Below, piece by piece: positions 37,159 to 46,352 of a stretch of DNA of 64,000 bases (within the stretch, counting starts at the first letter, position 1; each line of letters opens with the position of its first letter). The DNA is taken from assembly GCF_000633395.1 (NCBI RefSeq), contig NZ_AYMU01000008.1, forward strand, positions 215,140 to 279,139, given 5' to 3'. Under the pieces are notes generated by a model, which saw only the letters and a list, made by a program, of their open reading frames with translations, was not told the DNA's origin and did no database searches. This stretch comes from Pseudomonas sp. PH1b (GTDB taxonomy: Bacteria > Pseudomonadota > Gammaproteobacteria > Pseudomonadales > Pseudomonadaceae). A program made the translations under genes and the position numbers.

Positions 37159-37920
37159 TTATGGGTTGAAGTAGTTGCACAGGCGCCCGCGCTGGCCCTG
37201 GGTGATCTCGAAGTCCAGGCCGTACAGCTCGCCCAGCCGGGCTTCGGTCACCACCTCGGCGACGCTGCCGGCGCACTGCACCGCCCCGCCCTTCATCGCC
37301 ACGATGTGGTCGGAATAGCTGGCGGCAAAATTGATGTCGTGGACCACCAGGATCACCGTGCGCCCCTGTTCGTCGCACAGGCGCCGCAGCGCGCGCATGA
37401 TCTGCACGGCGTGCTTGATATCGAGGTTGTTCAGCGGCTCATCCAGCAATAGGTAATCCGTCTGCTGGGCGATGGTCATGGCCAGGAAAGCCATCTGCCG
37501 CTGGCCGCCGCTGAGTTCGTCGAGGTAGGCCTGGCGCAGCGGCTCCAGCGACAAGAAGGCAATGGCCTCGTCGATGACCCGCCGGTCTTCCCGGGTCAGC
37601 GCACCACGGCTGTAGGGGAAGCGCCCGAAGGCAACCAGTTCCTCCACCGTCAGCCGCAGGTTGAAGTCCGGTGCCTGACGCAAGGTGGCGACGCGCCTGG
37701 CGTACTCAGCCGCAGGGATGCCGGCCACCGGGCGGCCCTCGATGCGCACCTCGCCGCGGGTGGGCGCCATCAACCGCGCGATCATCATCAGCAATGTGCT
37801 CTTGCCGGCGCCATTGGGGCCGATCAGCGAGGTCAGCCGCTGTGCGGGAAAACAGGCATCGACGCCGCCCACAACAGTCTTGGCGCCGTAGGCCTTGTGC
37901 AGGTCGTGGACAGTGATCAT
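37159..37920 (-). CDS. ABC transporter ATPase (FatE/YclP type)
   Basis: 253 aa from ATG 37920, with GAGGA upstream and a 4-base overlap with the permease stop. Walker A GPNGAGKST, signature LSGGQRQ, Walker B YLLLDEPLNNLD, switch VVHDINFA. Pairs with the two permeases encoded just before it. Confidence 0.94.
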   Translation of the reverse strand: MITVHDLHKAYGAKTVVGGVDACFPAQRLTSLIGPNGAGKSTLLMMIARLMAPTRGEVRIEGRPVAGIPAAEYARRVATLRQAPDFNLRLTVEELVAFGRFPYSRGALTREDRRVIDEAIAFLSLEPLRQAYLDELSGGQRQMAFLAMTIAQQTDYLLLDEPLNNLDIKHAVQIMRALRRLCDEQGRTVILVVHDINFAASYSDHIVAMKGGAVQCAGSVAEVVTEARLGELYGLDFEITQGQRGRLCNYFNP

Positions 37921-38867
37921 GGAGTTCCTCGGGTACGCACCATCAGCACCAGGAAATACCCGCCGCACACCAGGTTGACGAGAATGCCGACGGTGGTCTT
38001 GTAGTTGAAGACATGCTCGACCAGCAGTTGGGCGCTGATGAACATGCCGATTGCAATCGCGCTGCCCAGCGCCAGCGTGACCCGGTGGCGCAAGGTCCGG
38101 CACAGGGCATAGGTGATGTTGGCGACGAAGATGCCCATGAACGCCGTGGGCCCCAGCAGGCTGGTGGAAACCGCGACCAGGGTGGCGATCAAAGCCAGAT
38201 GCAGGCGCACGCTGCGCCGATAGTCGACGCCCAGGGACATCGCCTGGTCCCGCCCCAGGGACAGCACATCCAGGGTTGGCAGGGTCTTCAGGCCCACCAG
38301 GCACACCGCCGTGACGAGCAGCCCCGAGTACAACAGTTGCTGCGGTTGCACCCGGTTGAAAGAGGCCTGGCTGTAGCCCAGCAGCACGGAAAACTCGCCG
38401 GGGCTGACCTTGAGCTGGACAAACTGGGTGAAGGTGGTGATCACCATGCTCAGCACCAGCCCAAGCAGCAGCAGGACATACAGGTTGTTCCTGCCGCTGC
38501 GGAACAGCCAGTGATGGATCAGCCACGAATAGGCGAACATCACCAGCACCGACAGCAGAAAGTTGCCGGTGATCCCGAGCAACACCAGGCTGTAGGTGCC
38601 CAAGAACAGAATCAGCAGGGCCTGCAACAGCAGGTAGACCGCCTCGTAGCCCATGATCGCCGGGGTCAGTATCCGGTTGCCGGTGAGGGTCTGGAACGTA
38701 ATCGATGACCAAGCGATACAGACCCCGCCAATCAGCATCGCCGCCAGCCGGGCGAGCCGCTTGGGAATCACGTAGGTAAAATCCAGCCCCGAGCCGGCGA
38801 TCACGAACACCAGGGCCAGCACCAGCACCCCTGCCCAGGCCAGGTACTGCGAATGTCGGCGCATCAT
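37917..38867 (-). CDS. FecCD-family permease, second subunit (YclO/FatC type)
   Basis: 316 aa. It opens MMRRHSQYLAWAGVLVLALV and contains GGVCIAWSSITFQTLTGNRI, LTPAIMGYEAVYLLLQ, LGRDQAMSLGVDYRRSVR and LGPTAFMGIFVANITYAL. The family's coupling helix and the short FecD-type length are preserved. ATGATG overlap of 4 bases with the preceding permease. Works as a heterodimer with the product of 38864-39805. Confidence 0.92.
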   Translation of the reverse strand: MMRRHSQYLAWAGVLVLALVFVIAGSGLDFTYVIPKRLARLAAMLIGGVCIAWSSITFQTLTGNRILTPAIMGYEAVYLLLQALLILFLGTYSLVLLGITGNFLLSVLVMFAYSWLIHHWLFRSGRNNLYVLLLLGLVLSMVITTFTQFVQLKVSPGEFSVLLGYSQASFNRVQPQQLLYSGLLVTAVCLVGLKTLPTLDVLSLGRDQAMSLGVDYRRSVRLHLALIATLVAVSTSLLGPTAFMGIFVANITYALCRTLRHRVTLALGSAIAIGMFISAQLLVEHVFNYKTTVGILVNLVCGGYFLVLMVRTRGTP

Positions 38868-39805
38868 CGCTGCCTCCAGAAGATCAGCGCCAGGAACAGC
38901 ACGCCTCCCACGCTGCCGGCGGTCAGGCCGATGGGCACCTCGAATGGGTAGATCAGCAGGCGCCCGAGGATGTCGCAGACCAGCAGCAACGATGCCCCCG
39001 ACAAGGCCACGATGGGCAGCGTACGGCCCAGGTTGTCGCCATAGCGCAGCGCCACCAGATTGGGAATGACCAGCCCGACAAAAGGGATCGAGCCGACGGT
39101 GATCACCGTGGCAGCCACGGTCACCGCCACCAGCAACAGGCCCAGCGCCACCGTCGCCCCATAGTTCAAGCCCAGGCTGCTGGCCAGGTCCTCACCCATG
39201 CCGAGCACGGTGAAACGGTGGGCATAGAGGTAGGTCAGCCCGACGATCGGCAGGATCAGGTAGATGATTTCGTAGTTGCCCTGGACCACCCTGGAAAAGT
39301 CCCCCAGCAGCCAGCCCTGCATGCTTTGCATGATGTTGTTGCGATAGGCGTAGAACTCGGCGATGGCGCTCAACACCCCGCCGTACATCAAGCCGATGAC
39401 CGGCACCAGCACCGCGCTCTTGAAGCGGATGCGCCGGATGATCAGCACGAAGAGCAAACCCGCGACGAAGCAGAACAGCAGCGCGAACAGCATCCGCCCC
39501 AGGGTGCCGGCCGTGGGTGCCAGTACCAGCGACGCCAGGATGCCGAGCTTGGCCGCGTCCAGTCCGCCCGTAGTGCCGGGCTCGACAAACTTGTTGCGCA
39601 CGATGTGCTGCAGGATCACTCCGCACACCGCCAGGCCGATCCCGGTCAGCACCAACGCGGCCAGGCGTGGCAGGCGGCTGGCCGTCAAGGTCAGCCAGGC
39701 ATCGCTGGACAGCGAAAACAGCTGCGACCACTCCAGCTGTCGCACCCCCACCAGCAGGGATGCAACGCACAGCGCCAGCAACAACACAAACCAGGGGGCC
39801 CGCAT
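38864..39805 (-). CDS. FecCD-family permease, first subunit (YclN/FatD type)
   Basis: 313 aa with RLPRLAALVLTGIGLAVCGV, HIVRNKFVEPGTTGGLDAAK, GMGEDLASSLGLNYGATVAL and SIPFVGLVIPNLVALRYGDN. The EPGTTGG motif is that of the YclN/FatD/VctD group rather than FecC. Starts on the last base of the stop codon of the ABC transporter gene upstream (TGATG). Confidence 0.92.
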   Translation of the reverse strand: MRAPWFVLLLALCVASLLVGVRQLEWSQLFSLSSDAWLTLTASRLPRLAALVLTGIGLAVCGVILQHIVRNKFVEPGTTGGLDAAKLGILASLVLAPTAGTLGRMLFALLFCFVAGLLFVLIIRRIRFKSAVLVPVIGLMYGGVLSAIAEFYAYRNNIMQSMQGWLLGDFSRVVQGNYEIIYLILPIVGLTYLYAHRFTVLGMGEDLASSLGLNYGATVALGLLLVAVTVAATVITVGSIPFVGLVIPNLVALRYGDNLGRTLPIVALSGASLLLVCDILGRLLIYPFEVPIGLTAGSVGGVLFLALIFWRQR

Positions 39806-41571
39806 CAGTGGGCTTCACTGTGGGACGCTGCAGCGATCCGCCAACCCTTGGCGGCCTGACGCTGTTCGAGGTAATGCGCATAGCGCCCGCCGCTGGCACG
39901 CAATACCGCCGGCGGGCCCTGCTCGACCAGTTGGCCCTCTTCGAGCACCAGGATCTGATCAGCCATCGACACCGTGGACAGTTGGTGGGCAATCACCAGC
40001 AGGGTGCGCCGGCCACGTAACCTGGCCAGCGTCTGGGCAATGATCAACTGGTTTTCCGCATCGAGGGCGGCGGTGGCTTCGTCCACCAACAGGATCGGGG
40101 CGTCCTTGATCAGCGCGCGAGCAATCGCGATGCGCTGGCGCTCGCCACCCGACAACTGCGCACCGCCCTCGCCCACTGCTGTCTGCAGGCCCTGGGGCAG
40201 ACGCAGGATGAGTTCGCCGACGCCGGCCTGCTGCGCCGCGTCGAGGACTTCGGCATCGCTGGCCTCGGGCTTACCGATGCGGATGTTGTCGGCAATGCTG
40301 CCCTGGAACAGATAGCTGCCCTGGAAAATCTGGCTGATCTGCCCGGCCAACTGAGCGCTGGACATCTGCCGCACATCGACGCCACCCACCCGTACGCTGC
40401 CCTGGCTCGCCTCGAAAAACCGCGCGACCAAGCGCAGCAGCGTGGTCTTGCCCGAACCGGAGGCGCCGATCAGCGCCGTCAGGCTGCCAGGGGCGATCTG
40501 CAGGCTGATGTCACGCAGCACCTCGGGCTGATCCGGCCCATGGCGCAAGCTCACCTGGCGCAACTCGATCGAGCCGTCACGCGGGGCCTGCGGCTGATCC
40601 GGCTCGACCAGGGGCTGGACCGCAAACAGTCGCTGCACGGCTTCGAGCTGGCCGTAGGCGTTGCGCAGAATCTCCGCGTAGCTGGCCACGTCCAGCAACG
40701 AATCGATGTAGCGGCTGGCCAATATCAGCGCGACGATCACCGCCACCACCGAGCCCGCTTCCAATGTGCTGTCCAGATGGACGTTGAGCCACAGGGCGGC
40801 GGCAATCAGCAAGGCGGCGAAGATCGCCTGCACCAGCCAGGCATTGAGCACCACCGACAGCGAGGTCTGGTAGATCAGCCGCGTGCCCGCTTGGCGCTGC
40901 CGGTCGATGGCCTGTTTCAGCAGCGCAGTACCACCGCCTTCCCCGTTGAACGCACGCAGCACCGACTGGGCCTGGGCGAACTCGACCATGCGCTGGCTGG
41001 CGTCGGCAAAATGCCCCTGGAAGGCCTGGTCCGCGTGGCGCCCCAGGCGCGCTGTGAGCAGCAGGCCGGCCGCCAGGATCGGCAGCGCCAACAACGCGAT
41101 CAGGCCCATGGTCCCGTGCAGGAAAAACAGCGCGACAATGATCACCAGCGGTGTCACCGCACCACTGATCACCGGGGTGAACACGTGGGCCGGGAGTTGC
41201 GCCACTGCCATCATGCCCTGGCTGATGAGATGGCCGAGGCGGCTGGTATTGTCCGCGTTGAACCAGCCCAGGGGCAGGCGCGTGACGTGATCGCCGATGC
41301 GCTGCCGCGCGCCCTGCAAAAGGCTCACGCCCACTGCCACCCCCGCTCTCTCCACCCGACGCCGGCAGGCCCAACAGGCGAGCATGCCGGCCTGGGTCAG
41401 GAGCAGCCAGGGCGCCGCAGCACGTACATCACCCACCAGCAGTCGGCTGAGGACCGGCACCAGCGTCACTAGGGTCAGCCCGCTGAGCAGGCCATACACC
41501 ACCGCCAGCCAGACGTAGCGACGCAGCACCGGCATATCGCTGCCCAACAGTTGCACAAAGGGCTTCAGCAT
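39805..41571 (-). CDS. ABC transporter, TMD-NBD half (YbtQ/IrtB-like)
   Basis: 588 aa. An N-terminal six-helix domain (from about 20 to 300) is fused to a C-terminal ATPase. Walker A GASGSGKTT, Q-loop QIFQGSYLF, signature LSGGERQ, Walker B ILLVDEATAALD and the switch VIAHQLST are present. The exporter fold is used for siderophore import by Yersinia YbtPQ and mycobacterial IrtAB. The context, with FecCD-type importer and receptor in the same operon, supports that role, but export cannot be excluded. Overlaps its partner gene by 7 bases. Confidence 0.88.
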   Translation of the reverse strand: MLKPFVQLLGSDMPVLRRYVWLAVVYGLLSGLTLVTLVPVLSRLLVGDVRAAAPWLLLTQAGMLACWACRRRVERAGVAVGVSLLQGARQRIGDHVTRLPLGWFNADNTSRLGHLISQGMMAVAQLPAHVFTPVISGAVTPLVIIVALFFLHGTMGLIALLALPILAAGLLLTARLGRHADQAFQGHFADASQRMVEFAQAQSVLRAFNGEGGGTALLKQAIDRQRQAGTRLIYQTSLSVVLNAWLVQAIFAALLIAAALWLNVHLDSTLEAGSVVAVIVALILASRYIDSLLDVASYAEILRNAYGQLEAVQRLFAVQPLVEPDQPQAPRDGSIELRQVSLRHGPDQPEVLRDISLQIAPGSLTALIGASGSGKTTLLRLVARFFEASQGSVRVGGVDVRQMSSAQLAGQISQIFQGSYLFQGSIADNIRIGKPEASDAEVLDAAQQAGVGELILRLPQGLQTAVGEGGAQLSGGERQRIAIARALIKDAPILLVDEATAALDAENQLIIAQTLARLRGRRTLLVIAHQLSTVSMADQILVLEEGQLVEQGPPAVLRASGGRYAHYLEQRQAAKGWRIAAASHSEAH

Positions 41572-43352
41572 GACGGCACCACCCGTGGTTCAGAGTGTGA
41601 GTAGCCGCCCTGCGCCCACAGCTGCGCATAGAGTCCGCGGCGGGCGAGCAATTCGCCGTGGCGGCCCTGCTCAAGCAGCGCGCCGTTGTCGAGCACGATG
41701 ATCTGGTCGGCGTGCATCACCGTGTCCAGTCGATGGGCGATGACCAGCAGCGTGCAGCCTTCGGCAAAGTGCGCCAGCGCATCCTGGATCGCGGCCTCGC
41801 TTTCGGCGTCGGCCGCCGCCGTGGCTTCGTCGAGCACCAGCACCGGCGGGTCGAGCAGCACCGCGCGGGCAATGCTCAACCGCTGCTGCTCGCCGCCGGA
41901 CAAGGCTGCGTCTTCACCGACCACCGAGTCATAGCCGCGTGGCAGGCCGAGAATCCGCTCGTGGAGGTTGGCGATGCGCGCCGCCGCCTCGATCTCCTGC
42001 TGGCTGGCGCTGGGCCTGCCCAAGGCAATGTTGTCGCGCACACTGGCGTGGATCAGGCGCACGTCCTGCAGCACGAAGCCGATGTGCCGGTACAGGCTGG
42101 AGCACTCAAGATGGCGCAGGTCCACACCGCCCAGGGTGATGCGGCCCGTGCTCGGGTCGAAGAAGCGCAGCAGCAACCGGGCCAGGGTCGACTTGCCGGC
42201 ACCGGAGCGACCGACAATCGCCGTGGTGCTGCCCGGTGCGAGACAGAAACTGACGTCTGTCAGCACCTGGTGCTCGGCGTCATAGGCATGGCCAACCCCC
42301 TCGAAACGCACCTCGCAGCCTTTGGGCGACTGCTGCATGTCGGGCGCCGGCGCCTCCAGCACCGGCGTCTGCAGCAAGGCCTGCACCCGGCGGGCAGCGC
42401 CAGTGGCGTGGCTCAGCTCATGGGTGATGTAGTGCAGCAACAGCAAAGGGCCGCACAGGCCGGGAGTGACCAGCACGAACGGCAGGACATCCGCCGCCGC
42501 GATCCAGCCCTGGGCCACGAACAGCGTACCGAACAGCAGCACCACGCTCAGCACCGCGACCGGCGCGATCATCGCGTTGGCATTGGCCATCGAGGCCACC
42601 AATGGACGAGTGAAACCGATGAACGCCTGGGCGAACTCATCGATCGCCTGGCGATAACGGCTGTGCGCCTTGCCGCTGTCACCAAAGGCCTTGACCACCG
42701 CAATACCGTTGACGAACTCGACCACCGCGTTGTCGATGCGTCCCATCCCGGCGGAGAACGCCTGCATGTTCGCCTCGCTGGCCTTCATTGCCCGGGAGAA
42801 AAACAGGAAGAACCCGGGAAACGGCAGCAGCGAGACGATAGCCATGCGCCAATCCATGGCGAACAGGTAGATCAGCGAGATCAGGATCGCCCCGCCCGCG
42901 CGCCCCACCGTGGTGTAGAAATGCGCGGTCAGGCTGTGCAGCGTGTTGATGTCGTCCTGAATCGCCTGCTTCACCTCGGCCGATGCCCGGCTGCTGAACC
43001 AGCCGAGCGGCACCCGGCTCAAGCGCTGGACGATCGCCCGGCGCAGGTGGTGGGTCATGCGGTTGTCTGCCAGGTGGGCCAGCAACTCGCCAAGGGAAAT
43101 CAGCAACATGCCGGCAAACAGGCAGGCCACCCCGAGAGCCACCGCCCACCCCATTTCAGCCGCGGCGATGCCGCTGTCAGCCAGGGCGACCCTGGCGATG
43201 TGGGCAATGACGGCCAGCGGCACCAGCGTCAGCATGGCGCCAGCGGCGGCCAGCAACGCGGCGACAATCAGCCGGCCACGAATAGGATTGAGCACCTGGC
43301 TGATCGAGCCGGGCACCACGGGGTTGGCCGGGGCCGTGTGTTGAGGATCCAT
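41565..43352 (-). CDS. ABC transporter, TMD-NBD half (YbtP/IrtA-like), first gene of the operon
   Basis: 595 aa, same architecture as its neighbour. Walker A GRSGAGKST, signature LSGGEQQ, Walker B VLVLDEATAAAD, switch IAHRLDT. The TMD has GWFSSRASAEVKQAIQDDIN and VVEFVNGIAVVKAFGDSGKA. No IrtA-type siderophore-interacting (flavin reductase) domain is attached. Expected to form a heterodimer with the product of 39805-41571. It is the promoter-proximal gene, divergent from the TetR gene. Confidence 0.88.
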   Translation of the reverse strand: MDPQHTAPANPVVPGSISQVLNPIRGRLIVAALLAAAGAMLTLVPLAVIAHIARVALADSGIAAAEMGWAVALGVACLFAGMLLISLGELLAHLADNRMTHHLRRAIVQRLSRVPLGWFSSRASAEVKQAIQDDINTLHSLTAHFYTTVGRAGGAILISLIYLFAMDWRMAIVSLLPFPGFFLFFSRAMKASEANMQAFSAGMGRIDNAVVEFVNGIAVVKAFGDSGKAHSRYRQAIDEFAQAFIGFTRPLVASMANANAMIAPVAVLSVVLLFGTLFVAQGWIAAADVLPFVLVTPGLCGPLLLLHYITHELSHATGAARRVQALLQTPVLEAPAPDMQQSPKGCEVRFEGVGHAYDAEHQVLTDVSFCLAPGSTTAIVGRSGAGKSTLARLLLRFFDPSTGRITLGGVDLRHLECSSLYRHIGFVLQDVRLIHASVRDNIALGRPSASQQEIEAAARIANLHERILGLPRGYDSVVGEDAALSGGEQQRLSIARAVLLDPPVLVLDEATAAADAESEAAIQDALAHFAEGCTLLVIAHRLDTVMHADQIIVLDNGALLEQGRHGELLARRGLYAQLWAQGGYSHSEPRVVPSC

Positions 43353-43540
43353 GGAAATCGAACATCCGCAAATTCAAAAGGATGGAATGGCTCGCGCCTG
43401 GCCGTCACACCGCACGGCCTGCCGGCTGGCGGCAGCGCCCGATGCAATGACGGGCCGGTCGGTCTTGGTTGAGTGCGATCGAGGCTGGCTGCAGGGGGGA
43501 TACAGAGGGCGTGGGATCAGCATGGAACAGCCTTGGAAAT

Positions 43541-43560
43541 CAGAATCTCAATTAGTTGCA
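43541..43560. promoter_or_regulatory. Possible Fur box of the seven-gene operon
   Basis: CAGAATCTCAATTAGTTGCA, with the same TCTCAATT core seen in the fecI box at 26396-26402 (TCTCAATT versus TCTCAATT). It lies 188-208 bases from the operon start codon and 71 bases before the TetR gene, and overlaps the inverted repeat at 43551-43575. Confidence 0.4.
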
Positions 43561-43575
43561 TGACTATAAACTAAT
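43551..43575. promoter_or_regulatory. Perfect inverted repeat, candidate TetR operator
   Basis: ATTAGTT (43551-43557) and AACTAAT (43569-43575), seven-base arms with an 11-base spacer. It is AT-rich in a GC-rich gap between the divergent ABC operon and the TetR gene, the usual place for an operator of an autoregulated TetR repressor. Confidence 0.5.
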
Positions 43576-43631
43576 TTGCGAAATGCTGACAAGACAGCTA
43601 AAAGACTGTCACCACCGATCAAGGACCCACC

Positions 43632-44264
43632 ATGAAAGCGCCACCACAGCCCGCGACCCGCGGCCGCCCTCGGACCATCACCCGCGAGCGCATCGTCAAT
43701 GCCGGTATCGAGATGGGCTTGCCGAGCATCACCTTCGTCGGCGTCGCCGCGGCACTCGGGGTCAGCCATATGGCGCTGTACAAGCACGTCGCCAACCTGG
43801 AAGCGCTCAAAGGCATGGTTGCCGAGGAGATCTTCACCCGCTGGCAGATCCCCCGGGCCGAGGCTGGCCAACGCGGCGGACTGCGCGAATACATGACCGT
43901 GTTTGCCACCTCGGTGCGGGTCTTCGTCAAGGCCCACCCGGGACTCACGCCCTACGTCATTCGCCGCCTGGCGGCGACCCAGCCCATGCTCAGCAAGATC
44001 GACGAACACCAGAGCCACATCGCCCAGGCCTATGGCCTTTCCAAGGATCACGCGCGCTGGTTGCTGGCGACCGTGGCCTTCCACGGCATTGCCGTGGCCG
44101 ACACGGTGTATTCGGTCACCGGCCGCGAACCGCTGATCGAGGCCGATCGGGCAGCGGAGGAAACGGAGATGGAGGCGGAACTCGACCAGGGCATGCAGGC
44201 ACTTATCGTCGGCGCCCTGGTCATGCTGGAGGAACAGGCGCAGACAGCACCCGCCCAGCCATAG
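43632..44264 (+). CDS. TetR family transcriptional regulator
   Basis: 210 aa. HTH at ITRERIVNAGIEMGLPSITF, then VGVAAALGVSHMALYKHVAN (about 18-58). The C-terminal helical domain contains DEHQSHIAQAYGLSKDHARW. ATG 43632 with AAGGA upstream. Divergent from the seven-gene iron transport operon; a perfect inverted repeat lies between them. It most likely controls that operon, with an unknown ligand. Confidence 0.9.
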   Translation: MKAPPQPATRGRPRTITRERIVNAGIEMGLPSITFVGVAAALGVSHMALYKHVANLEALKGMVAEEIFTRWQIPRAEAGQRGGLREYMTVFATSVRVFVKAHPGLTPYVIRRLAATQPMLSKIDEHQSHIAQAYGLSKDHARWLLATVAFHGIAVADTVYSVTGREPLIEADRAAEETEMEAELDQGMQALIVGALVMLEEQAQTAPAQP

Positions 44265-44556
44265 AGTGCCGGCCACGCCCTGGGTCTTCGCTACTTTGCC
44301 GAGGCACCCGGGCCAGGGCCCACCATCGAGAGGGTCGACGGTGGGCCAAGCGCCTCCAGCAAGCGGGGCCCGCTTCGGCCGGGGTGGCCTCAGTGCGCTG
44401 CGTGCAGGGCTGGCCACGCCCGGCGGGAACACCTCGCAGGACTGAAGACAGGTGCGCCGCGATCGAGGCGAGGCCGTTCAGTGCTCAGGCAAGGGACCAG
44501 GAATCTGCAGCCCGGTAAAACCGCACTTCAGCCCATGCTCCCCTGCCCCGGCAAAC

Positions 44557-45186
44557 TCAACGCGACTCGTTGCGGCGGTACAGGGTCAGGCCCAGGGCAA
44601 GCAATGCCAGCATGCCGGCACTGCAGCGGTTGATCCACTGCATCACCCTTGACGAAAACGTTCGCATCGCCTGTCGCCCGCCCAAGGCGTAGAGGCTCAT
44701 CATCAGGCAATCGATGAGTGCGCTGGTGACGGCCAGGATCACGTATTGCTCAGCGACGGGTTCCGCGGGCTGGATGAACTGCGGCAGGAAGGCTGAAAAG
44801 AACAGCACGCCCTTGGGGTTTGAAAGACCGACGAACAATGCCCGCATAAAGGCCGAGCGCCCCGTTGCCGAACGAGCCACGGTCGTCTCCGACAACGGCC
44901 GAATCGGTGCATGCCAAAGGACCCAGGCCAGGTACAGCAGGTAGGCGGCGCCGGCCCACTTCACCACTGAGAACAGTTGCTCGGAGGCCTGCAACAACGC
45001 CCCCAGGCCACAACCGACGGCAGCGATCAGCAGCAGGTCCGACAACGCCGCCCCGGCGATGCCGAACGACGCCACCCGCATCCCGTGGCCCGCACCATTG
45101 CTCAGTGCCAGGAGCATCGACGGACCAGGCGTCATCATCACCGCGCTTACCGCAACGACATAAAGGAACAACGTGGAAGTGGCCAT
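44557..45186 (-). CDS. LysE/RhtB family amino acid exporter
   Basis: 209 aa, five to six membrane segments. The N-terminal TPGPSMLLALSNGAGHG is the family signature; later GLSNPKGVLFFSAFLPQFI and the C-terminal MQWINRCSAGMLALLALGLT are present. Probably exports a small amino acid or derivative; substrate unknown. ATG 45186 has GGAG ten bases upstream. Stands alone between the TetR gene and nrdG; its 3' gap (44265-44556) holds no gene I can see. Confidence 0.9.
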   Translation of the reverse strand: MATSTLFLYVVAVSAVMMTPGPSMLLALSNGAGHGMRVASFGIAGAALSDLLLIAAVGCGLGALLQASEQLFSVVKWAGAAYLLYLAWVLWHAPIRPLSETTVARSATGRSAFMRALFVGLSNPKGVLFFSAFLPQFIQPAEPVAEQYVILAVTSALIDCLMMSLYALGGRQAMRTFSSRVMQWINRCSAGMLALLALGLTLYRRNESR

Positions 45187-45460
45187 TACAGGGAGGCTCC
45201 GGCGATCGTGGAGAACAGGCAGTGGCGCCAATGTAGCTTTCCCACCACCTGGCCGGCAATGGCGCCGCCGATGCACCGCGAGCACCAGCCCAGCCATGCT
45301 TGCCGGAACCGCCCTTGGGCAAACCGAGCGATGACGCTCAAGGTGTTTCCCTGGCGAGCAGCACTGCCGGCTCTACCTGCTCAATCCGGATCGCGGCCGG
45401 GCCCTGTGCCCCGCCTGTGTAGAAACAACCACCCGTAGCCTTGACAGGCCGTCATGGGGA

Positions 45461-46156
45461 TCAGCCCCGCACCTCGAACGCGGGAAACAGTTGCCCCAGG
45501 GCCTCCCACAACGCGGGCAACGGGGGCGGCGCCGGCGCCTTCGACAGACTCGGGTCCAACATGTCGGCCGTGCGCACCCGCTGTACCACGAACCGCGTGA
45601 CCCCGCGCTCATTCAAACGCCGGGCCAGGCTCAACAAACCTGATGGCTCAAGCAAATGCCAATGCACCGTGGTGCGGCACTCATAGGCGATGCCGCTGGC
45701 CAGCAGCAGGTCCAGGCTGTGCCAGTTGGCCATGCCGCTGCCGCGCACGCCGGTGATGTTCGCGCAGTCCTCGGCCAGGGCCTTGACGTCGAAACCGATC
45801 CAGTCGGCACCCGGCAGGGCCCGGGCAAAAGCCGCCGGGTTGATCCCGGCGCTGTGCAGGCCAACCTTGAAGCCCAGCGCTCGGACCTGCGCCATGGCAT
45901 CCGGCAGGCAGGCCTGCAGGGTCGCTTCACCACCACTGAAAACCACTGCTTCGAGGAGGCCCTGGCGCCGCTGGAGGAATGCCAGGACCTGCTCCCATTC
46001 CAGTTCCTGGCGACCGCGTGGGGGAATCAATAGAGGGTTGTGACAGTAACGGCAGCGCCAAGCGCACCCCTGACAAAACACCACGCACGCCAGCCTGCCT
46101 GGGTAATCAAGGGTGGTCAGGGGCACCAGGCCCCCGACCCGCAGTGTTCGACTCAC
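45461..46156 (-). CDS. nrdG: Anaerobic ribonucleotide reductase activase (radical SAM)
   Basis: 231 aa. The [4Fe-4S]/SAM motif is CQGCAWRCRYCHN (CxxxCxxC within it); SGGEATLQ and GFDVKALAED follow. It uses SAM to make the glycyl radical on NrdD. The GTG start overlaps the stop of the small glycyl-radical gene by 4 bases (GTGA), so the pair is translationally coupled. Longer than E. coli NrdG (154 aa) and of the YjjW/NrdG-2 style found with this NrdD class. Confidence 0.92.
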   Translation of the reverse strand: MSRTLRVGGLVPLTTLDYPGRLACVVFCQGCAWRCRYCHNPLLIPPRGRQELEWEQVLAFLQRRQGLLEAVVFSGGEATLQACLPDAMAQVRALGFKVGLHSAGINPAAFARALPGADWIGFDVKALAEDCANITGVRGSGMANWHSLDLLLASGIAYECRTTVHWHLLEPSGLLSLARRLNERGVTRFVVQRVRTADMLDPSLSKAPAPPPLPALWEALGQLFPAFEVRG

Positions 46157-46320
46157 GAGTGGCCGGCCGTGGCGGCTCCCTCCTGGAAGTGCCGCCGCTC
46201 GTGGTGCTCGGACTGTTTACCAGGGTTGAACGCCGACACCGGGCGGTGATAGCCCATCACCCGGGTCCAGACTTCGCAGCGCTGGCGTTGCGCCACAGGC
46301 AGGGTTTGCAGTGCAGTCAT
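46153..46320 (-). CDS. Separate glycyl-radical domain of class III ribonucleotide reductase
   Basis: 55 aa from ATG 46320 with AAGGAG seven bases upstream. The text CEVWTRVMGYHRPVSAFNPG, then KQSEHHERRHF, is the C-terminal glycyl-radical segment normally fused to NrdD; Gly23 in RVMGY is the predicted radical site. The main NrdD frame stops 32 bases earlier in another frame, so the split is not a single nonsense change. The own ribosome site suggests a genuine two-piece enzyme. Overlaps nrdG by 4 bases. Confidence 0.85.
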   Translation of the reverse strand: MTALQTLPVAQRQRCEVWTRVMGYHRPVSAFNPGKQSEHHERRHFQEGAATAGHS

Positions 46321-46352
46321 GGTGGAGCTCCTTGCGGTTGAGTGGATCGAAA

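Noticed and set aside
41658..43472. 604-codon plus-strand open frame over the first ABC half-transporter
   Set aside because: Same reason: complementary to a gene with all ABC motifs; composition extremely rich in Arg, Gln, His.
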